From positions 2,740,939 to 2,804,938 of the forward strand of contig NZ_CP157793.1 of NCBI RefSeq assembly GCF_040110915.1: DNA of 64,000 nucleotides. The letters are read 5' to 3'. This stretch comes from Stappia sp. (lineage in GTDB: Bacteria > Pseudomonadota > Alphaproteobacteria > Rhizobiales > Stappiaceae). This document shows, piece after piece, positions 1 to 12,174 of the stretch. The notes beneath the pieces are model-generated. The model did not search any database, had not been told where the DNA came from, and saw only the letters and a list, made by a program, of their open reading frames with translations. How positions within the stretch are numbered: the first letter of the stretch is position 1; the number at the start of each line of letters is the position of its first letter. The position numbers and the translations under genes were made by a program.

Positions 1-926
1 AAGCGCAGGATGTTGTCGACCTCCGCCCCGCGCCAGCCATAGATCGACTGGTCGTCGTCGCCCACGCAGCAGATGTTGGTGTTGCCCTGGGCAAGCAGGC
101 GCAGGAAGAGATACTGCGCGATGTTGGTGTCCTGATACTCGTCCACCAGCATGAAGGCGAAGCGGCGCTGATAGTCGGCGAGCACATCCGCATGGGTGCG
201 GAACAGCGTGATCACATGCAGCAGCAGGTCGCCGAAATCGGCCGCGTTCAGGATCGACAGCCGCTCCTGATACTGCTCGTAAAGCGCCCGCCCCTTGCCG
301 TTGCCAAAGCTGCGCGCCTCGCCTTCCGGCACCTGCTCCGGCGTCAGCCCGCGGTTCTTCCAGCCGTCGAGGAGGCTGGCGAAGGCGCGCGCCGTCCAGC
401 GCTTGTCGTCCAGCCCCTCGGCCTGGATGATCTGCTTGATGAGCCGGATCTGGTCGTCCGTGTCGAGAATGGAGAAGCCGGACTTGAGCCCGACAAGCTC
501 GGCGTGCCGGCGCAGGATCTTGACGCAGATCGCGTGGAACGTGCCGAGCCAGGGCATGCCTTCGGCGCTGTCGCCGATCAGCGCGGCGATGCGCTCCTTC
601 ATCTCGCGCGCCGCCTTGTTGGTGAAGGTGACGGCGAGGATCTGGCTCGGGAAGGCGCGGCGCGTGGCGAGAATATGCGCGATGCGCGTCGTGAGCACCT
701 TGGTCTTGCCGGTGCCGGCCCCGGCGAGCACCAGAACCGGACCGTCGAGCGCCTCCACCGCCGCGCGCTGCTCCGGGTTGAGCGCGTCGAGATAGGGTGC
801 GGCCGAGGGGGCGGGCGCGAGCGCGGCCCTTGCGCGCGCCGCGATGCCACCGCCCGCCGGAGGGGCCGGCGCAAGGGTCTGCGCGCGGCGGAACGGGTCG
901 GACGGGTCACCGGGAAGATCGGGCAT
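1..926 (-). CDS. uvrD: UvrD/PcrA-type ATP-dependent DNA helicase, C-terminal part outside the window
   Basis: Superfamily 1 helicase that unwinds DNA in excision and mismatch repair. About 308 N-terminal residues are present and the gene runs off the left edge. Visible motifs: the Q-like motif LNPEQRAAVEA, Walker A LAGAGTGKT (about residues 65-74), motif II DEYQDTN (about 260) and motif III GDDDQSIYGWRGA (about 287). The chosen ATG begins MPDLPGDP; the first 45 residues are Ala/Pro-rich and not conserved. It follows ligA on the same strand after 145 bases. The domain call is certain; UvrD and PcrA cannot be separated without the C-terminus. Confidence 0.93.
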   Translation of the reverse strand, partial: MPDLPGDPSDPFRRAQTLAPAPPAGGGIAARARAALAPAPSAAPYLDALNPEQRAAVEALDGPVLVLAGAGTGKTKVLTTRIAHILATRRAFPSQILAVTFTNKAAREMKERIAALIGDSAEGMPWLGTFHAICVKILRRHAELVGLKSGFSILDTDDQIRLIKQIIQAEGLDDKRWTARAFASLLDGWKNRGLTPEQVPEGEARSFGNGKGRALYEQYQERLSILNAADFGDLLLHVITLFRTHADVLADYQRRFAFMLVDEYQDTNIAQYLFLRLLAQGNTNICCVGDDDQSIYGWRGAEVDNILR

Positions 927-1071
927 GCAGTCTCGGGTCTCGCGATGGGGCTTGGGGATGGTGCGAATCTGTTCGCGCTTTGGACCAATATAGCATGTTC
1001 CCGCGCCAGATCGAGATCCGGCGCCGAAACCCGCGCCCCGACAGGCTCCCGGCGCGCCTCGCCCCTGCAGT

Positions 1072-3345
<2,274 letters not shown>

Positions 3346-3385
3346 TCATGGCGGGATCTGGGGATGACGCCGAAGGGGGCCGCGG

Positions 3386-5065
3386 TCAGCCGCGCGGCCC
3401 CGGCGCGTCGGCGAGCAACCGGTCGGCGGCGGCGCGGGCCTCGTCGGTGATCGTCGCGCCGGCGAGCATCCGCGCGATTTCCTCGCGGCGGTGGTCGACG
3501 TCGATCCGCGTCACCCGCGTCGCGACGCGCTCCGCGTCCGCGTCTTCCTTGGAGATCAGGAAATGCCCGTCGGCGCGTGCCGCCACCTGCGGCGCATGGG
3601 TCACGGTGAGCACCTGAACCTCGCGCGCCAGCCGCGCCAGCCGCGCGCCGATCGCCTCGGCCACCGCCCCGCCCACGCCCGTGTCGATCTCGTCGAACAC
3701 CAGGGTCGGCGCGGAGCCCTTGTCGGCGAGCGATACCTTGAGCGCCAACAGGAAGCGCGACAGCTCGCCGCCCGAGGCAACCTTCATCATCGGGCCCGGC
3801 TTGGTGCCCGGATTGGTCTGCACCCAGAATTCGATCTGGTCGATGCCCTCGCGGGTGCGGTTTCCCGGATCGCTTGCAAGATCCACCATGAAGCGGGCGC
3901 GTTCCAGCTTCAGATCCGGAAGCTCGCGCGCCACGGCGTCTTCGAGCAGCCGCGCCGCATGGGTCCGCCTGTCCGAGAGGGTCGCCGCCTTCGCATCATA
4001 GGCCTCCACCGCCGCGCGGGCGGCCGCCTCGAGATCGGCCAGCGCGCCCTCGCCGGCGTCGAGCGCGGCGAGATCGGCGTCGAAGCGCTCCTTCAGCGCC
4101 GGCAGTTCCTCCACCGGCACCTTGAATTTGCGCGAGGCCGCGCGCAGGGCGAAAAGCCGTTCCTCGGTCGCCTCCAGCGCGCGCGGGTCGAATTCGGTCT
4201 CGCGCACCGAGGCTTCCAGCCCGGCGCGCGCATCTTCCAGCCGGTCGAGCGCCTCGGCAAGCGCGGCCACCGGCGTCGACAGCAGCTCCGGCGCCTGCTC
4301 CGCCTTGCGCTCCAGCCGCCGCCACAGGGACGCCACCTCGCTGATCGGCGAGGCGGAGCCGTTCAGGAGATCGTAGGCCTCGCCGAGATCGCCGGCGATC
4401 TTCTCCACCTGCATCATCGCGTGGCGCCGGGCGGCCAGCTCTTCCTCCTCGCCCGGCTGCGGAGAGAGCGTCGCCAGTTCCTCCGCCGAGGCGCGCAGAT
4501 AATCGGCTTCCGCCCGGGCGGAGGCGATGCGCTCCTCCTGCGCCTTCAGGGCCTTTTCGGCCCGGCGCATCTCCGCATGCGCCTCGGCGACGGCTTGCGC
4601 CTCCCGCTCGCAGCCGGCGAAGGAGTCCAGCAGCCGGCGGTGTTCGGCCGGATCGGTATAGGCGCGCGATTCGTTCTGCCCGTGGATTTCCACCAGCAGG
4701 CTGCCCACTCGCCGCAGGAGGGAAACGCTGACCGGAGAATCGTTGATGAAGGCCCGGCTGCGCCCGTCCTCCGCCTGGACCCGGCGCAGGATCACGTCGC
4801 CGTCGGCCTCAAGATCGCTCTCGGCGAGAAGCCGGCGCACCGGATGCGCCATCGGCACGTCGAAGGCCGCGCTGATGTGCCCCTGCGTCTCGCCATGGCG
4901 CACCAGCCCCGCGTCGCCGCGCCCGCCGAGCGCCAGGCTCAGGGCGTCGAGAAGAATGGATTTTCCCGCGCCGGTCTCGCCGGTGAGCACCGACATGCCC
5001 GCCCCGAACGTCAGCTCGAGCCGGTCGATCAGAACGATATCGCGAATGGCGAGCGCAGCGAGCAT
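3386..5065 (-). CDS. recN: DNA repair protein RecN
   Basis: SMC-like ATPase acting in double-strand break repair. The 559-residue length is normal. Walker A is GETGAGKS (about residues 28-35) after the conserved LAIRDIVLIDRLEL start; the ABC signature region SGGELSRFLLALK and Walker B VFDEIDTGVGG (about 455) lie near the C-terminus, separated by a Glu/Ala-rich coiled coil. The start MLAALAIRD is preferred to the upstream in-frame codon at 5119, which adds 18 unconserved residues. It sits between bamD and ligA on the same strand. Confidence 0.96.
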   Translation of the reverse strand: MLAALAIRDIVLIDRLELTFGAGMSVLTGETGAGKSILLDALSLALGGRGDAGLVRHGETQGHISAAFDVPMAHPVRRLLAESDLEADGDVILRRVQAEDGRSRAFINDSPVSVSLLRRVGSLLVEIHGQNESRAYTDPAEHRRLLDSFAGCEREAQAVAEAHAEMRRAEKALKAQEERIASARAEADYLRASAEELATLSPQPGEEEELAARRHAMMQVEKIAGDLGEAYDLLNGSASPISEVASLWRRLERKAEQAPELLSTPVAALAEALDRLEDARAGLEASVRETEFDPRALEATEERLFALRAASRKFKVPVEELPALKERFDADLAALDAGEGALADLEAAARAAVEAYDAKAATLSDRRTHAARLLEDAVARELPDLKLERARFMVDLASDPGNRTREGIDQIEFWVQTNPGTKPGPMMKVASGGELSRFLLALKVSLADKGSAPTLVFDEIDTGVGGAVAEAIGARLARLAREVQVLTVTHAPQVAARADGHFLISKEDADAERVATRVTRIDVDHRREEIARMLAGATITDEARAAADRLLADAPGPRG

Positions 5066-5179
5066 GCGGGCGAACAACCGATTCCTGGCCAGGGGGCCCA
5101 AGCAAGGGGTTTCAAGCAAGGCGGCGCGCGATCGCGCCGGGCGGGATCTCGAAGGCCGGACGGACCGGCCGCGGGCGGT

Positions 5180-5201
5180 CCCGTGCCCCGGGGGACACGG
5201 G
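5180..5201 (-). terminator. GC-rich hairpin just after bamD
   Basis: The arms CCCGTG (5180-5185) and CACGGG (5196-5201), with an inner CCCC/GGGG pairing, form a stable stem about 10 bases past the bamD stop. There is no T-run, so it may be a stabilising 3' structure rather than a true intrinsic terminator. Confidence 0.35.
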
Positions 5202-5209
5202 CTCGTCCC

Positions 5210-6073
5210 TTACAAAGAGATACCGTCGAATGCCCGGCTGATCCAGCTTCCCTGATCCTCGTCGGGCGAGTAGCCGCCGGTCTTGAGCAGGGAGAAGGCG
5301 TTCTTGTACCAGTCGCTGTCGGGAAAATTGTGTCCGAGCACGGCCGCCGCCGTTTGCGCCTCGTTGATCACGCCGAGCTGATAATAGCTCTCGGTGAGGC
5401 GGAACAGCGCCTCCTCGACGTGACGGGTGGTCTGATACTCCAGGACCACGGCCTTGAAGCGGTTGATCGCCGCGATCTGATGGTTGCGCTTCAGGTAGTA
5501 GCGCCCGACTTCCATCTCCTTGCCGGCAAGCTGGTCCTGGGCGATCCGGATCTTGGTGCGCGCGTCTTCCGCATATTCGGAATCGGGATAGCGCTGCACC
5601 AGATCGCCGAAGGCGGCGAGCGCCCGCTTGGTCATTTCCTGGTCGCGGGTCACGTCCGGGATCTGCTTATGGTAGGACTGGCCGATGATATACAGCGCGT
5701 AGGCGGTGTCCTCGTCGCCCGGATACAGCGTCGCGAACCGCTTGGCCGCCGAAATGGCTTCGGTGAACTTGCCCGTCGAGTAGTTCAGATAGGCCAGATT
5801 GATCAGGGACTTGCGTGAATATTCCGAATAGGGGTGGAGCTTGTCCACCTCTTCGAACTTGACGCGCGCGTCCGCCAGCCGGCCTTCGTTCCTGAGCGCC
5901 AGACCCTCGTTGTACAGGACCTCGGGCGGGGTGTCGTTCGTGGCGAAATCGTCGTCGCTCGTCGACGAACAGGCGCCGAGCGCAAGCACGGACGCCGTCA
6001 GCGCCGCGAAACCCGCACCGCGAACCCCTCTCATCAGCAGACGGCGCGCGCCCTTGTCGGGATTAGCCCCCAT
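5210..6073 (-). CDS. bamD: Outer membrane assembly lipoprotein BamD (YfiO/ComL)
   Basis: Essential periplasmic lipoprotein of the BAM complex that inserts beta-barrel proteins into the outer membrane. It has a type II signal peptide ending in the lipobox LALGAC (Cys about residue 35), then tandem TPR-like helices (YNEGLALRNEGRLADARVKF, SRKSLINLAYLNY). Length 287 residues, slightly above the usual 245-285. Two start codons are adjacent, GTG at 6076 and ATG at 6073; a TAGGA sequence favours the ATG (spacing 7). Placement between lpxC and recN matches related genomes. Confidence 0.94.
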   Translation of the reverse strand: MGANPDKGARRLLMRGVRGAGFAALTASVLALGACSSTSDDDFATNDTPPEVLYNEGLALRNEGRLADARVKFEEVDKLHPYSEYSRKSLINLAYLNYSTGKFTEAISAAKRFATLYPGDEDTAYALYIIGQSYHKQIPDVTRDQEMTKRALAAFGDLVQRYPDSEYAEDARTKIRIAQDQLAGKEMEVGRYYLKRNHQIAAINRFKAVVLEYQTTRHVEEALFRLTESYYQLGVINEAQTAAAVLGHNFPDSDWYKNAFSLLKTGGYSPDEDQGSWISRAFDGISL

Positions 6074-6508
6074 CACGTTGTCCTACTCCTGGCCTTTCGG
6101 CTCCGGGTGCCATGCCCGGGCCTGACGACGCATCCGCCGAACGGCAAACCGGTGCGACCCGTCGACTCGTCTCGACTCATCTGTCCTGCGCGAACGCAGC
6201 CCGTTTCCCGGCCCGCGCGACTGGCCTGACCGGCAGGCGCAGCCCGCACAACGGGCCCCAAGGCACAGAGCCCGCCTTGTGTCGCGGCTCGCCCCATGCG
6301 ATCCGGCGCGCGTGTTGTAACGGAGAAACCCCCGCCGCGTCACGTCATGTGACCGAGATTTGGTGCATTTTTATGGCTGCCCCGATCCGCGGGGCATGCG
6401 GCACCGGCCGAATGCGCAACTGTGCAAGGCCGAAAACGGGCCCACGGCCACAACAAGACGGGCAGACGATCGGGCCAAACAATAGGGACGGGCAATCGGG
6501 CCCGGCAA
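6074..6508. other. Non-coding gap between bamD and lpxC
   Basis: This 435-base gap has no supported gene on either strand; the overlapping open frames are Arg/Pro-rich and unrelated to known families. It must hold the lpxC 3' end and probably a bamD promoter. A direct repeat of CAATCGGGC/CAATC lies next to the lpxC stop. No clear promoter could be assigned by eye. Confidence 0.5.
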
Positions 6509-7465
6509 TCAGGATGCGCCGTGCCCGGCCACCGCGAGCGCACGCTCCGCCGGCCGACCGGCCGCCACCCGCTCGCGCCCGAAACTCCCCTCGACGATCT
6601 CGAAGGCATCGCGCCCGGCCGACTCGAAAAGCTCGACCAGAATGGCGTGATTCATGCGATGGCCACCCTTGTAGGAATGATAGGCGCCGATCAGCGGCAG
6701 ACCGGCCAGACCCAGATCGCCCACGGCGTCCAGCATCTTGTGCCGGACGAATTCGTCCGCCCAGCGCGTCCCTTCCGGGTTGACCACGCGCCCCTCGGAG
6801 ATCGCCACCGAATTTTCCAGAGAGGAACCGAGCGCGAAGCCCAGCGACCAGAGCTTCTCCACGTCCTGCACCGAGCCGAAGGTGCGCGCCCGGGCGAGCT
6901 CCTTGCGGAAGGCGTCGGGCGTCAGATCCAGCACGAGGCGCTGCCGGCCGATCACCTCGGCGTCGAAATCGATGGTGACATCGAAGCGGCATCCGTCGAA
7001 GGGACGCAGCTCGCACCACGCATTGCCCTGATCGACACGGACGGTCTTCTTGATCCGCAGGTAGCGGCGCGCGGCACCCAGCCGGCGCAGACCGACCTGA
7101 TCGATCGCCGCCACGAATGCCGCCGAGCTGCCGTCCATGATCGGCATTTCCGGCCCATCGAGCTCGACCGCGACATTGTCGACACCGAGGCCGCGCAGCG
7201 CCGCCATCAGATGCTCGACCGTCGACACGCCGCCGGCGGCGGGATCCCCCAGAACGGTGCACAGCGACGTCGCGCTCACCGCGCGCCAATGCGCCGGGAT
7301 CTCGATGTCCTCGCCCGTCTGACGGTTCTGACCGAGAAACACGATGCCGGTGCCGGCATCCGCCGGATGGAGCGTGACCGTGGCCGCGTCGCCCGAATGA
7401 ACGCCGATGCCCGTGAGGGAAACGCTTCCGGCAAGTGTGGTCTGCCGGTCGGAACCTACATGCAT
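6509..7465 (-). CDS. lpxC: UDP-3-O-acyl-N-acetylglucosamine deacetylase LpxC
   Basis: Zinc enzyme for the committed step of lipid A synthesis. The 318-residue protein has all metal and catalytic motifs: VEHLMAAL (His about residue 82), HKMLDAVGDLGL (about 240) and GGHRMNH (about 265). It begins MHVGSDRQTTLAGSVSLTGIGVHSG, the normal family N-terminus. The reading frame stays open upstream to 7858, but that part has no family similarity and is treated as a long leader. It follows ftsZ after 521 bases, so it probably has its own promoter. Confidence 0.96.
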   Translation of the reverse strand: MHVGSDRQTTLAGSVSLTGIGVHSGDAATVTLHPADAGTGIVFLGQNRQTGEDIEIPAHWRAVSATSLCTVLGDPAAGGVSTVEHLMAALRGLGVDNVAVELDGPEMPIMDGSSAAFVAAIDQVGLRRLGAARRYLRIKKTVRVDQGNAWCELRPFDGCRFDVTIDFDAEVIGRQRLVLDLTPDAFRKELARARTFGSVQDVEKLWSLGFALGSSLENSVAISEGRVVNPEGTRWADEFVRHKMLDAVGDLGLAGLPLIGAYHSYKGGHRMNHAILVELFESAGRDAFEIVEGSFGRERVAAGRPAERALAVAGHGAS

Positions 7466-7826
7466 GGCGTCAACACCCTGTCTTTGACCTGCGTGATCCC
7501 CGAGAGCGAAGCCGACCGGCCATGTGTGACCTGGCCCGCGCGATGCTGCCCGATGCCATGCGCCGGATCCTGTGTACCAGGTCCTGCGCGCCCGATGTCG
7601 CGCTCCAGGCTCCGGCAGGCCATGCGCCCCGAAAGCAGCAGGCCCGGACGGATCGCGGACCATGCTCGGAGCGGTCCGGATCGACCGGCACCCCTTGCCA
7701 CCCCTTTGGGCAGCGCATGCGCCCTGCGGCACCACCGAATCGCGTCGTAATCGCCTCGTGAATCGCATCCCTGTCGGATGCAGGCGCACCATACAGGCTG
7801 CGCGGAAGGGATCTAAATAAAGCTTT

Positions 7827-7841
7827 GTTACGGTATGTAAC
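7827..7841. promoter_or_regulatory. GTTAC-N5-GTAAC palindrome, possible operator
   Basis: Perfect 5-base inverted repeat with a 5-base spacer, centred in the AT-rich patch where an lpxC promoter would lie. The shape suits a dimeric regulator such as a TetR-type protein. No regulator gene lies next to it, so the binding protein is unknown. Confidence 0.35.
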
Positions 7842-7920
7842 GAAGAATTAAAGGCCAACAGGCTGTTTCAAAAAGGATTTTTCGAACGCACCCGCGTCTT
7901 TGCCGCCGATGCGAAAGGGG

Positions 7921-7953
7921 ACGGGCGATCCGGTGAGGGTCCGGATCGCCCGT
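7921..7953 (-). terminator. Hairpin after ftsZ
   Basis: Arms ACGGGCGATCCGG (7921-7933) and CCGGATCGCCCGT (7941-7953) form a perfect 13-base stem with a 7-base loop, 33 bases past the ftsZ stop. On the minus strand it is followed by CCCCTTTCG, a poor T-run. Probably ends or attenuates the dcw transcript. Confidence 0.6.
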
Positions 7954-7986
7954 GCGAGGAAAAGGCCGTGAGGGCAGCCGTTCCCG

Positions 7987-9810
7987 TCAGTTCGCCTGGC
8001 GGCGGAGGAAGGCCGGAATCTCCAGCTGATCGTCCTCCGAGACCGGCCGCGGCTGCGGCGCGCTGCGCCCGTTGAGGTCGAGCTGACCGGCGGCGCCCTG
8101 CGGCGCGGGGCGCGGGGCGGCGGGACGCGGGGCGGCCGGACGGGCCGCCTGCGGCGCGCTCTGCTGCGGAGCCGGCTGCGGGGCGGCGGGACGCGGCTGT
8201 GCCGGTGCCGGACGCGGAGCGACCGCCTGCGGCGCCGGCGGCACCTCGCGATGCGACTCGTGCTCGCCGTGCTCTTCGTCCTCGCGGCGGGCAAGTCCGT
8301 TCGCGAGGCGCCGCAGAAGCCCCATCGGACGACGCTCGTCGCCATGATCGGCGTGATGCTGATCGGGGCGCGCCTCGGCATGCCGCGGTGCGGCCGCCGC
8401 CTCGGCGTCCGGCTCGCGCCGGGCCCGCATCTCGCGCTGCGCCACCGGCGGGAAATCCTCGATCGAGGGCATGCGCGGCGTGGCGCCCGGCGCTTCGGCC
8501 GCCGGCGGGATATAGGGCTCGACCACGGGCGTCTCGTCGGCCGCGGTGGCCTGTTCGGGCGCGTCGAAGTCGGTGACCGGCGTGTCCTTCTCCAGCATCT
8601 CCGGCGCGGGCGAGAAGGGCGCGATCTCCACGTCGGGATCGGTCGCCGCCTTGACCGGCTCGGAGATGTCCAGTTCCCGCTCCAGCCGCTCGACCGCGGC
8701 CTGGCGGACCTGCGTCGCGGGACGGGCCGGCGCCGCCGGCGCGGGACGCTCGGCCGGCGTCTCGCCGGCCGGATCGGAGATGGTCTTCAGGCGCTGGGTC
8801 AGTTCCGCCATGCGCGCCTCGGCCGGCGACACGTCCTCGCGGATTTCCTTGTCGATGCCCGTCGCCACGACCGACACGCGGATGATGCCGTCGAGGCTCT
8901 CGTCGAAGGTCGCGCCCAGTATAATGTTCGCTTCGGAGTCGACCTCCTCCCGGATGCGGGTGGCCGCCTCGTCCAGTTCGAACAGCGTCAGGTCGTTGCC
9001 GCCGGTGATCGAGATCAGCAGGCCGCGCGCGCCCTTCATCGAGGTTTCGTCGAGCAGCGGATTGGCGATGGCCGCTTCGGCCGCCTGGATCGCGCGCTTC
9101 TCGCCGGAGGCCTCGCCGGTGCCCATCATCGCCTTGCCCATGCCGCGCATGATCGAGCGCACGTCGGCGAAGTCGAGGTTGATGAGCCCTTCCTTGACCA
9201 TCAGGTCGGTGATGCAGGCCACGCCCGAGTAGAGCACCTGGTCCGCCATTGCGAAGGCGTCGGCGAAGGTGGTCTGCGCGTTGGCGATGCGGAAGAGGTT
9301 CTGGTTGGGAATGACGATCAGCGTGTCGACCGCCTTCTGCAGTTCCAGGATGCCCGCTTCCGCGATGCGCATGCGCCGGGCGCCCTCGAACTGGAACGGC
9401 TTGGTGACCACGCCGACAGTGAGTATCCCCATCTCGCGCGCCGCCCGCGCGATGACAGGCGCCGCGCCCGTGCCCGTGCCGCCGCCCATGCCGGCGGTGA
9501 TGAACACCATGTGCGAGCCCGACAGATAGTCGTTGATCTCGTCGATCACCTCTTCGGCGGCCGCAGCACCCACGTCGGGCTGCGATCCCGCGCCGAGACC
9601 TTCCGTCACGGCGACGCCCATCTGGACGACCCGTTCGGAGTGGTTGCTGGCCAGCGCCTGCGCGTCGGTGTTGGCGACGACGAAATCGCAGCCCTGCAGG
9701 CCGGCCTGAATCATGTTGTTCACGGCATTGCCGCCGGCCCCGCCGACGCCGAACACCGTGATTCTCGGCTTCAGTTCCTGAAGATCCGGCATTTGCAAAT
9801 TGATGGTCAT
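7987..9810 (-). CDS. ftsZ: Cell division protein FtsZ with long C-terminal linker
   Basis: Tubulin-like GTPase forming the division ring. The 607-residue protein has a conserved core ([12 protein letters not shown], tubulin signature GGGTGTG about residue 107, T7 loop [11 protein letters not shown] about 212). It then has a disordered Pro/Ala/Glu-rich linker of about 270 residues (about 320-590) and the conserved C-terminal peptide [13 protein letters not shown] that binds FtsA. Linkers of this length are typical of alphaproteobacterial FtsZ. It starts at [15 protein letters not shown], 109 bases after ftsA; a short GAAGGCGGC hairpin overlaps the ftsA stop (9902-9921). Confidence 0.98.
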   Translation of the reverse strand: MTINLQMPDLQELKPRITVFGVGGAGGNAVNNMIQAGLQGCDFVVANTDAQALASNHSERVVQMGVAVTEGLGAGSQPDVGAAAAEEVIDEINDYLSGSHMVFITAGMGGGTGTGAAPVIARAAREMGILTVGVVTKPFQFEGARRMRIAEAGILELQKAVDTLIVIPNQNLFRIANAQTTFADAFAMADQVLYSGVACITDLMVKEGLINLDFADVRSIMRGMGKAMMGTGEASGEKRAIQAAEAAIANPLLDETSMKGARGLLISITGGNDLTLFELDEAATRIREEVDSEANIILGATFDESLDGIIRVSVVATGIDKEIREDVSPAEARMAELTQRLKTISDPAGETPAERPAPAAPARPATQVRQAAVERLERELDISEPVKAATDPDVEIAPFSPAPEMLEKDTPVTDFDAPEQATAADETPVVEPYIPPAAEAPGATPRMPSIEDFPPVAQREMRARREPDAEAAAAPRHAEARPDQHHADHGDERRPMGLLRRLANGLARREDEEHGEHESHREVPPAPQAVAPRPAPAQPRPAAPQPAPQQSAPQAARPAAPRPAAPRPAPQGAAGQLDLNGRSAPQPRPVSEDDQLEIPAFLRRQAN

Positions 9811-9919
9811 GGCTTCCTCGCGACCCCATGGACGCCCCTCCTGGACGTCCGTTTCAACCTAACGGTTCCCTCACGTTTCGCCGGTGGCCCGGCGCTTCTT
9901 CGAAGGCGGCGTGCCGCCT

Positions 9920-11242
9920 TCAAAAACTCTCGCGTATCCAGTTCCCTACTTTCGCGAGCGTGCCGGAGCCGAAGCTCCAGCGGCTGCGCAGATCGCGCGG
10001 TTCGAACTGTTCGACCTGCGCCACCTGCGGATAGATCAAAAGCCCGACGGCCGAGGCGAAGGCGGGCCCCTTCGCCGCTTCGGGCAGGCCGGCGACGCCG
10101 AGCGGCCGGCCGATGCGCACCTGGCGCCCGAGCACCCGGCGCGCCACGTCGCTCAGACCCGTGAGCTGGCTCGCGCCGCCGGTGAGCACGATGCGCTTGC
10201 CGACCCGCCCGGCGAAGCCGGAGGCCGCCAGCCGGTCGCGCACCAGCTCCAGGATTTCCTCGACCCGCGGCAGGATCACCCGCGTCAGCATGGCGCGCGG
10301 GATCTGGTGCGGCAGGTCGCTGTCGGCATCCACCGGCGGAATCGACAGAAGATCCCGCTCGTCCGCCTGGCTCGGCAGCGCCGAGCCCTGCAGCGTCTTG
10401 ATGCGTTCCGCGTCGGCGAGCCGTGTCGACAGCGCCCGGGCGATGTCCATCGTCACATGATGGCCGCCGACGGCGATGGCGTCGCAATGCACCATCTGCC
10501 CCTCGACGAAGACCGAGATCGTGGTCGTGCCGCCGCCCATGTCGACGCAGGCGACGCCGAGTTCCGTCTCGTCCGCGACCAGTGTCGACAGGCCGCTGGC
10601 ATAGGGCGTGGCGACCATCGTCTCGACCGAGAGATGGCCGCGATTGATGCTGAGTTCGAGATTGCGCACCGGCGCGATCTCGGAGGTGACGACCTGCATG
10701 TCGACGCCGAGCCGGCGGCCGATCATGCCGCGCGGATCGCGTACGCCGCGATTGCCGTCGAGCGCATAGGCGATGGGCAGCGCGTGCATGACGGCGCGGC
10801 CCTCGCCCACCGTATGCGCGCTGCCGGCCGCCAGCACCCGCTGGATGTCGGCATCGCACACCGCGTCGCCGTCGAGGCCGACGCTGGCGGTGATGATCTC
10901 CGAGGCCAGGCGTCCGCAGCTCACGTTGGTGATCAGCGATTCCACCGTCAAGCCGGCCATGCGCTCGGCCGCGTCGACGGCGAGCCGGATCGCGTGCTCG
11001 GCCTGATCCATGTCGATGACGACGCCGGACTTCAGTCCGCGCGAGCGCTGATAGCCGTAGCCCAGAACCTCGATGGAATGGGTGCGCCCGGGCAGCACCG
11101 CGTCGTCGCTTTGCGGCGTCAGCTTGGCGATCAGGCAGCACACCTTGCTCGACCCGATGTCGAGCACGGAAACCACGACCGCCCGCCGTCCAGGCAGCGG
11201 GCGCATGCGCGGCAGATAGACGGGATGGGCCGACCGCGTCAT
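9920..11242 (-). CDS. ftsA: Cell division protein FtsA
   Basis: Actin-like ATPase that tethers FtsZ to the membrane and recruits late divisome proteins. The 440-residue protein shows the phosphate-binding motif VLDIGSSKVCC (about 26-36), the SHS2 insertion, the second phosphate loop CVDMGGGTTTISVF and the adenosine motif VLTGGASQLTGL. The C-terminus GNWIRESF fits the amphipathic membrane-binding helix. Its ATG overlaps the ftsQ stop by four bases (ATGA), indicating translational coupling. Confidence 0.97.
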   Translation of the reverse strand: MTRSAHPVYLPRMRPLPGRRAVVVSVLDIGSSKVCCLIAKLTPQSDDAVLPGRTHSIEVLGYGYQRSRGLKSGVVIDMDQAEHAIRLAVDAAERMAGLTVESLITNVSCGRLASEIITASVGLDGDAVCDADIQRVLAAGSAHTVGEGRAVMHALPIAYALDGNRGVRDPRGMIGRRLGVDMQVVTSEIAPVRNLELSINRGHLSVETMVATPYASGLSTLVADETELGVACVDMGGGTTTISVFVEGQMVHCDAIAVGGHHVTMDIARALSTRLADAERIKTLQGSALPSQADERDLLSIPPVDADSDLPHQIPRAMLTRVILPRVEEILELVRDRLAASGFAGRVGKRIVLTGGASQLTGLSDVARRVLGRQVRIGRPLGVAGLPEAAKGPAFASAVGLLIYPQVAQVEQFEPRDLRSRWSFGSGTLAKVGNWIRESF

Positions 11243-12174
11243 GTGTCCGCTCCCGTGCGCCGGCGCGTTTCGAACCCGGAGGTGCCGGCCTTGCGCCTCA
11301 GCGCGGCCTCGTCGGTCATCCGCACGATGACCCGGTCGGCGAGCCGCATGTCGACCATGGTGATGTCGCGCGCCAGCAGGCCGTTTTCCGCATCGAGCGC
11401 CAGCACATCGGCCAGCGCGCGCACCATGCCCTCCTCGGGCAGGCGCAGCGTGATGCCGTTTTCCAGCAACAGATCCCAGCGGCGGTCGGAGACGAGACGC
11501 GCGGCGCGCACCCGCGCCCGCAGGTCCGGCACCTGGCCGAGCGCGTCGAGAACCTCGCCGCCGCGATACTGCGCGCCGTGGCCGATCAGCATCAGCAGGT
11601 TGGCATAGCGCCCGTCGACGTCGTCGCTGATGACGCGGCCCTCGGCATCGATCACCGACAGGCTGTCGCCGCGCTGCCACAGCGCGAAGGCGTCGCGCTC
11701 GTCGATGCGCACCTGCAGCGTGCCCGGATAGAGCTTCTGCACGGACACGGTCTCGACCCAGGGCATGCGGGCGAGCCGCTCGCGCGCGGCCCGCGCATCG
11801 AACAGCGCGAGCGAGGTGTCCTCCTCGATCTCGAGCGCCTCGAGAATTTCGAATTCGGTGATCTCGCGCTGGCCCGACAGCTTCACCGCATCGATGCGGA
11901 AGCCGGCCGCGGAGGTGAGTGATTCGGTGACCATCCGGCCGTAGCCGCCGATGGCAACCCCATAGGCGATGGTCGCCGCCAGGAAGACGAGAGCGCCGGC
12001 CGTTCCCGACCAGCGCGGCAGGCCCTGCAGCACACCGGCCGCGCGCCACAGCGGACGACGGTGCAGCCGGGCCACGCCCCGGCCGCGCGGAGCCAGCGCC
12101 GTTTCCATCGGCGACATCCCGTCGTCTTGCCGTTTTGCCTTCAACGTCCGCAACTTGCGTTCTCCACCATCCAA
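11239..12174 (-). CDS. ftsQ: Cell division protein FtsQ
   Basis: Bitopic divisome protein linking FtsL/FtsB to the rest of the complex. The 311-residue protein has a basic cytoplasmic N-terminus, one membrane segment (about 58-78, [20 protein letters not shown]), a POTRA domain ([20 protein letters not shown]) and the FtsQ beta domain ([19 protein letters not shown]). The first ATG makes it overlap the end of ddl by 34 bases; in-frame ATGs at 12117 and 12108 are alternatives. Confidence 0.94.
   Translation of the reverse strand: MDGGERKLRTLKAKRQDDGMSPMETALAPRGRGVARLHRRPLWRAAGVLQGLPRWSGTAGALVFLAATIAYGVAIGGYGRMVTESLTSAAGFRIDAVKLSGQREITEFEILEALEIEEDTSLALFDARAARERLARMPWVETVSVQKLYPGTLQVRIDERDAFALWQRGDSLSVIDAEGRVISDDVDGRYANLLMLIGHGAQYRGGEVLDALGQVPDLRARVRAARLVSDRRWDLLLENGITLRLPEEGMVRALADVLALDAENGLLARDITMVDMRLADRVIVRMTDEAALRRKAGTSGFETRRRTGADT

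Larger units (their letters stand above)
7466..7986 (-). promoter_or_regulatory. Long lpxC upstream region
   Basis: The 521 bases between ftsZ and lpxC contain no convincing gene. Seen here are the ftsZ hairpin (7921-7953), an AT-rich patch at 7811-7860 with the perfect palindrome GTTAC-GGTAT-GTAAC (7827-7841), and two GANTC sites at 7737-7741 and 7760-7764, the CcrM methylation motif of alphaproteobacteria. A promoter in the AT-rich patch is likely, giving an lpxC leader of roughly 340 bases. This is inference from base composition and motifs. Confidence 0.45.
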
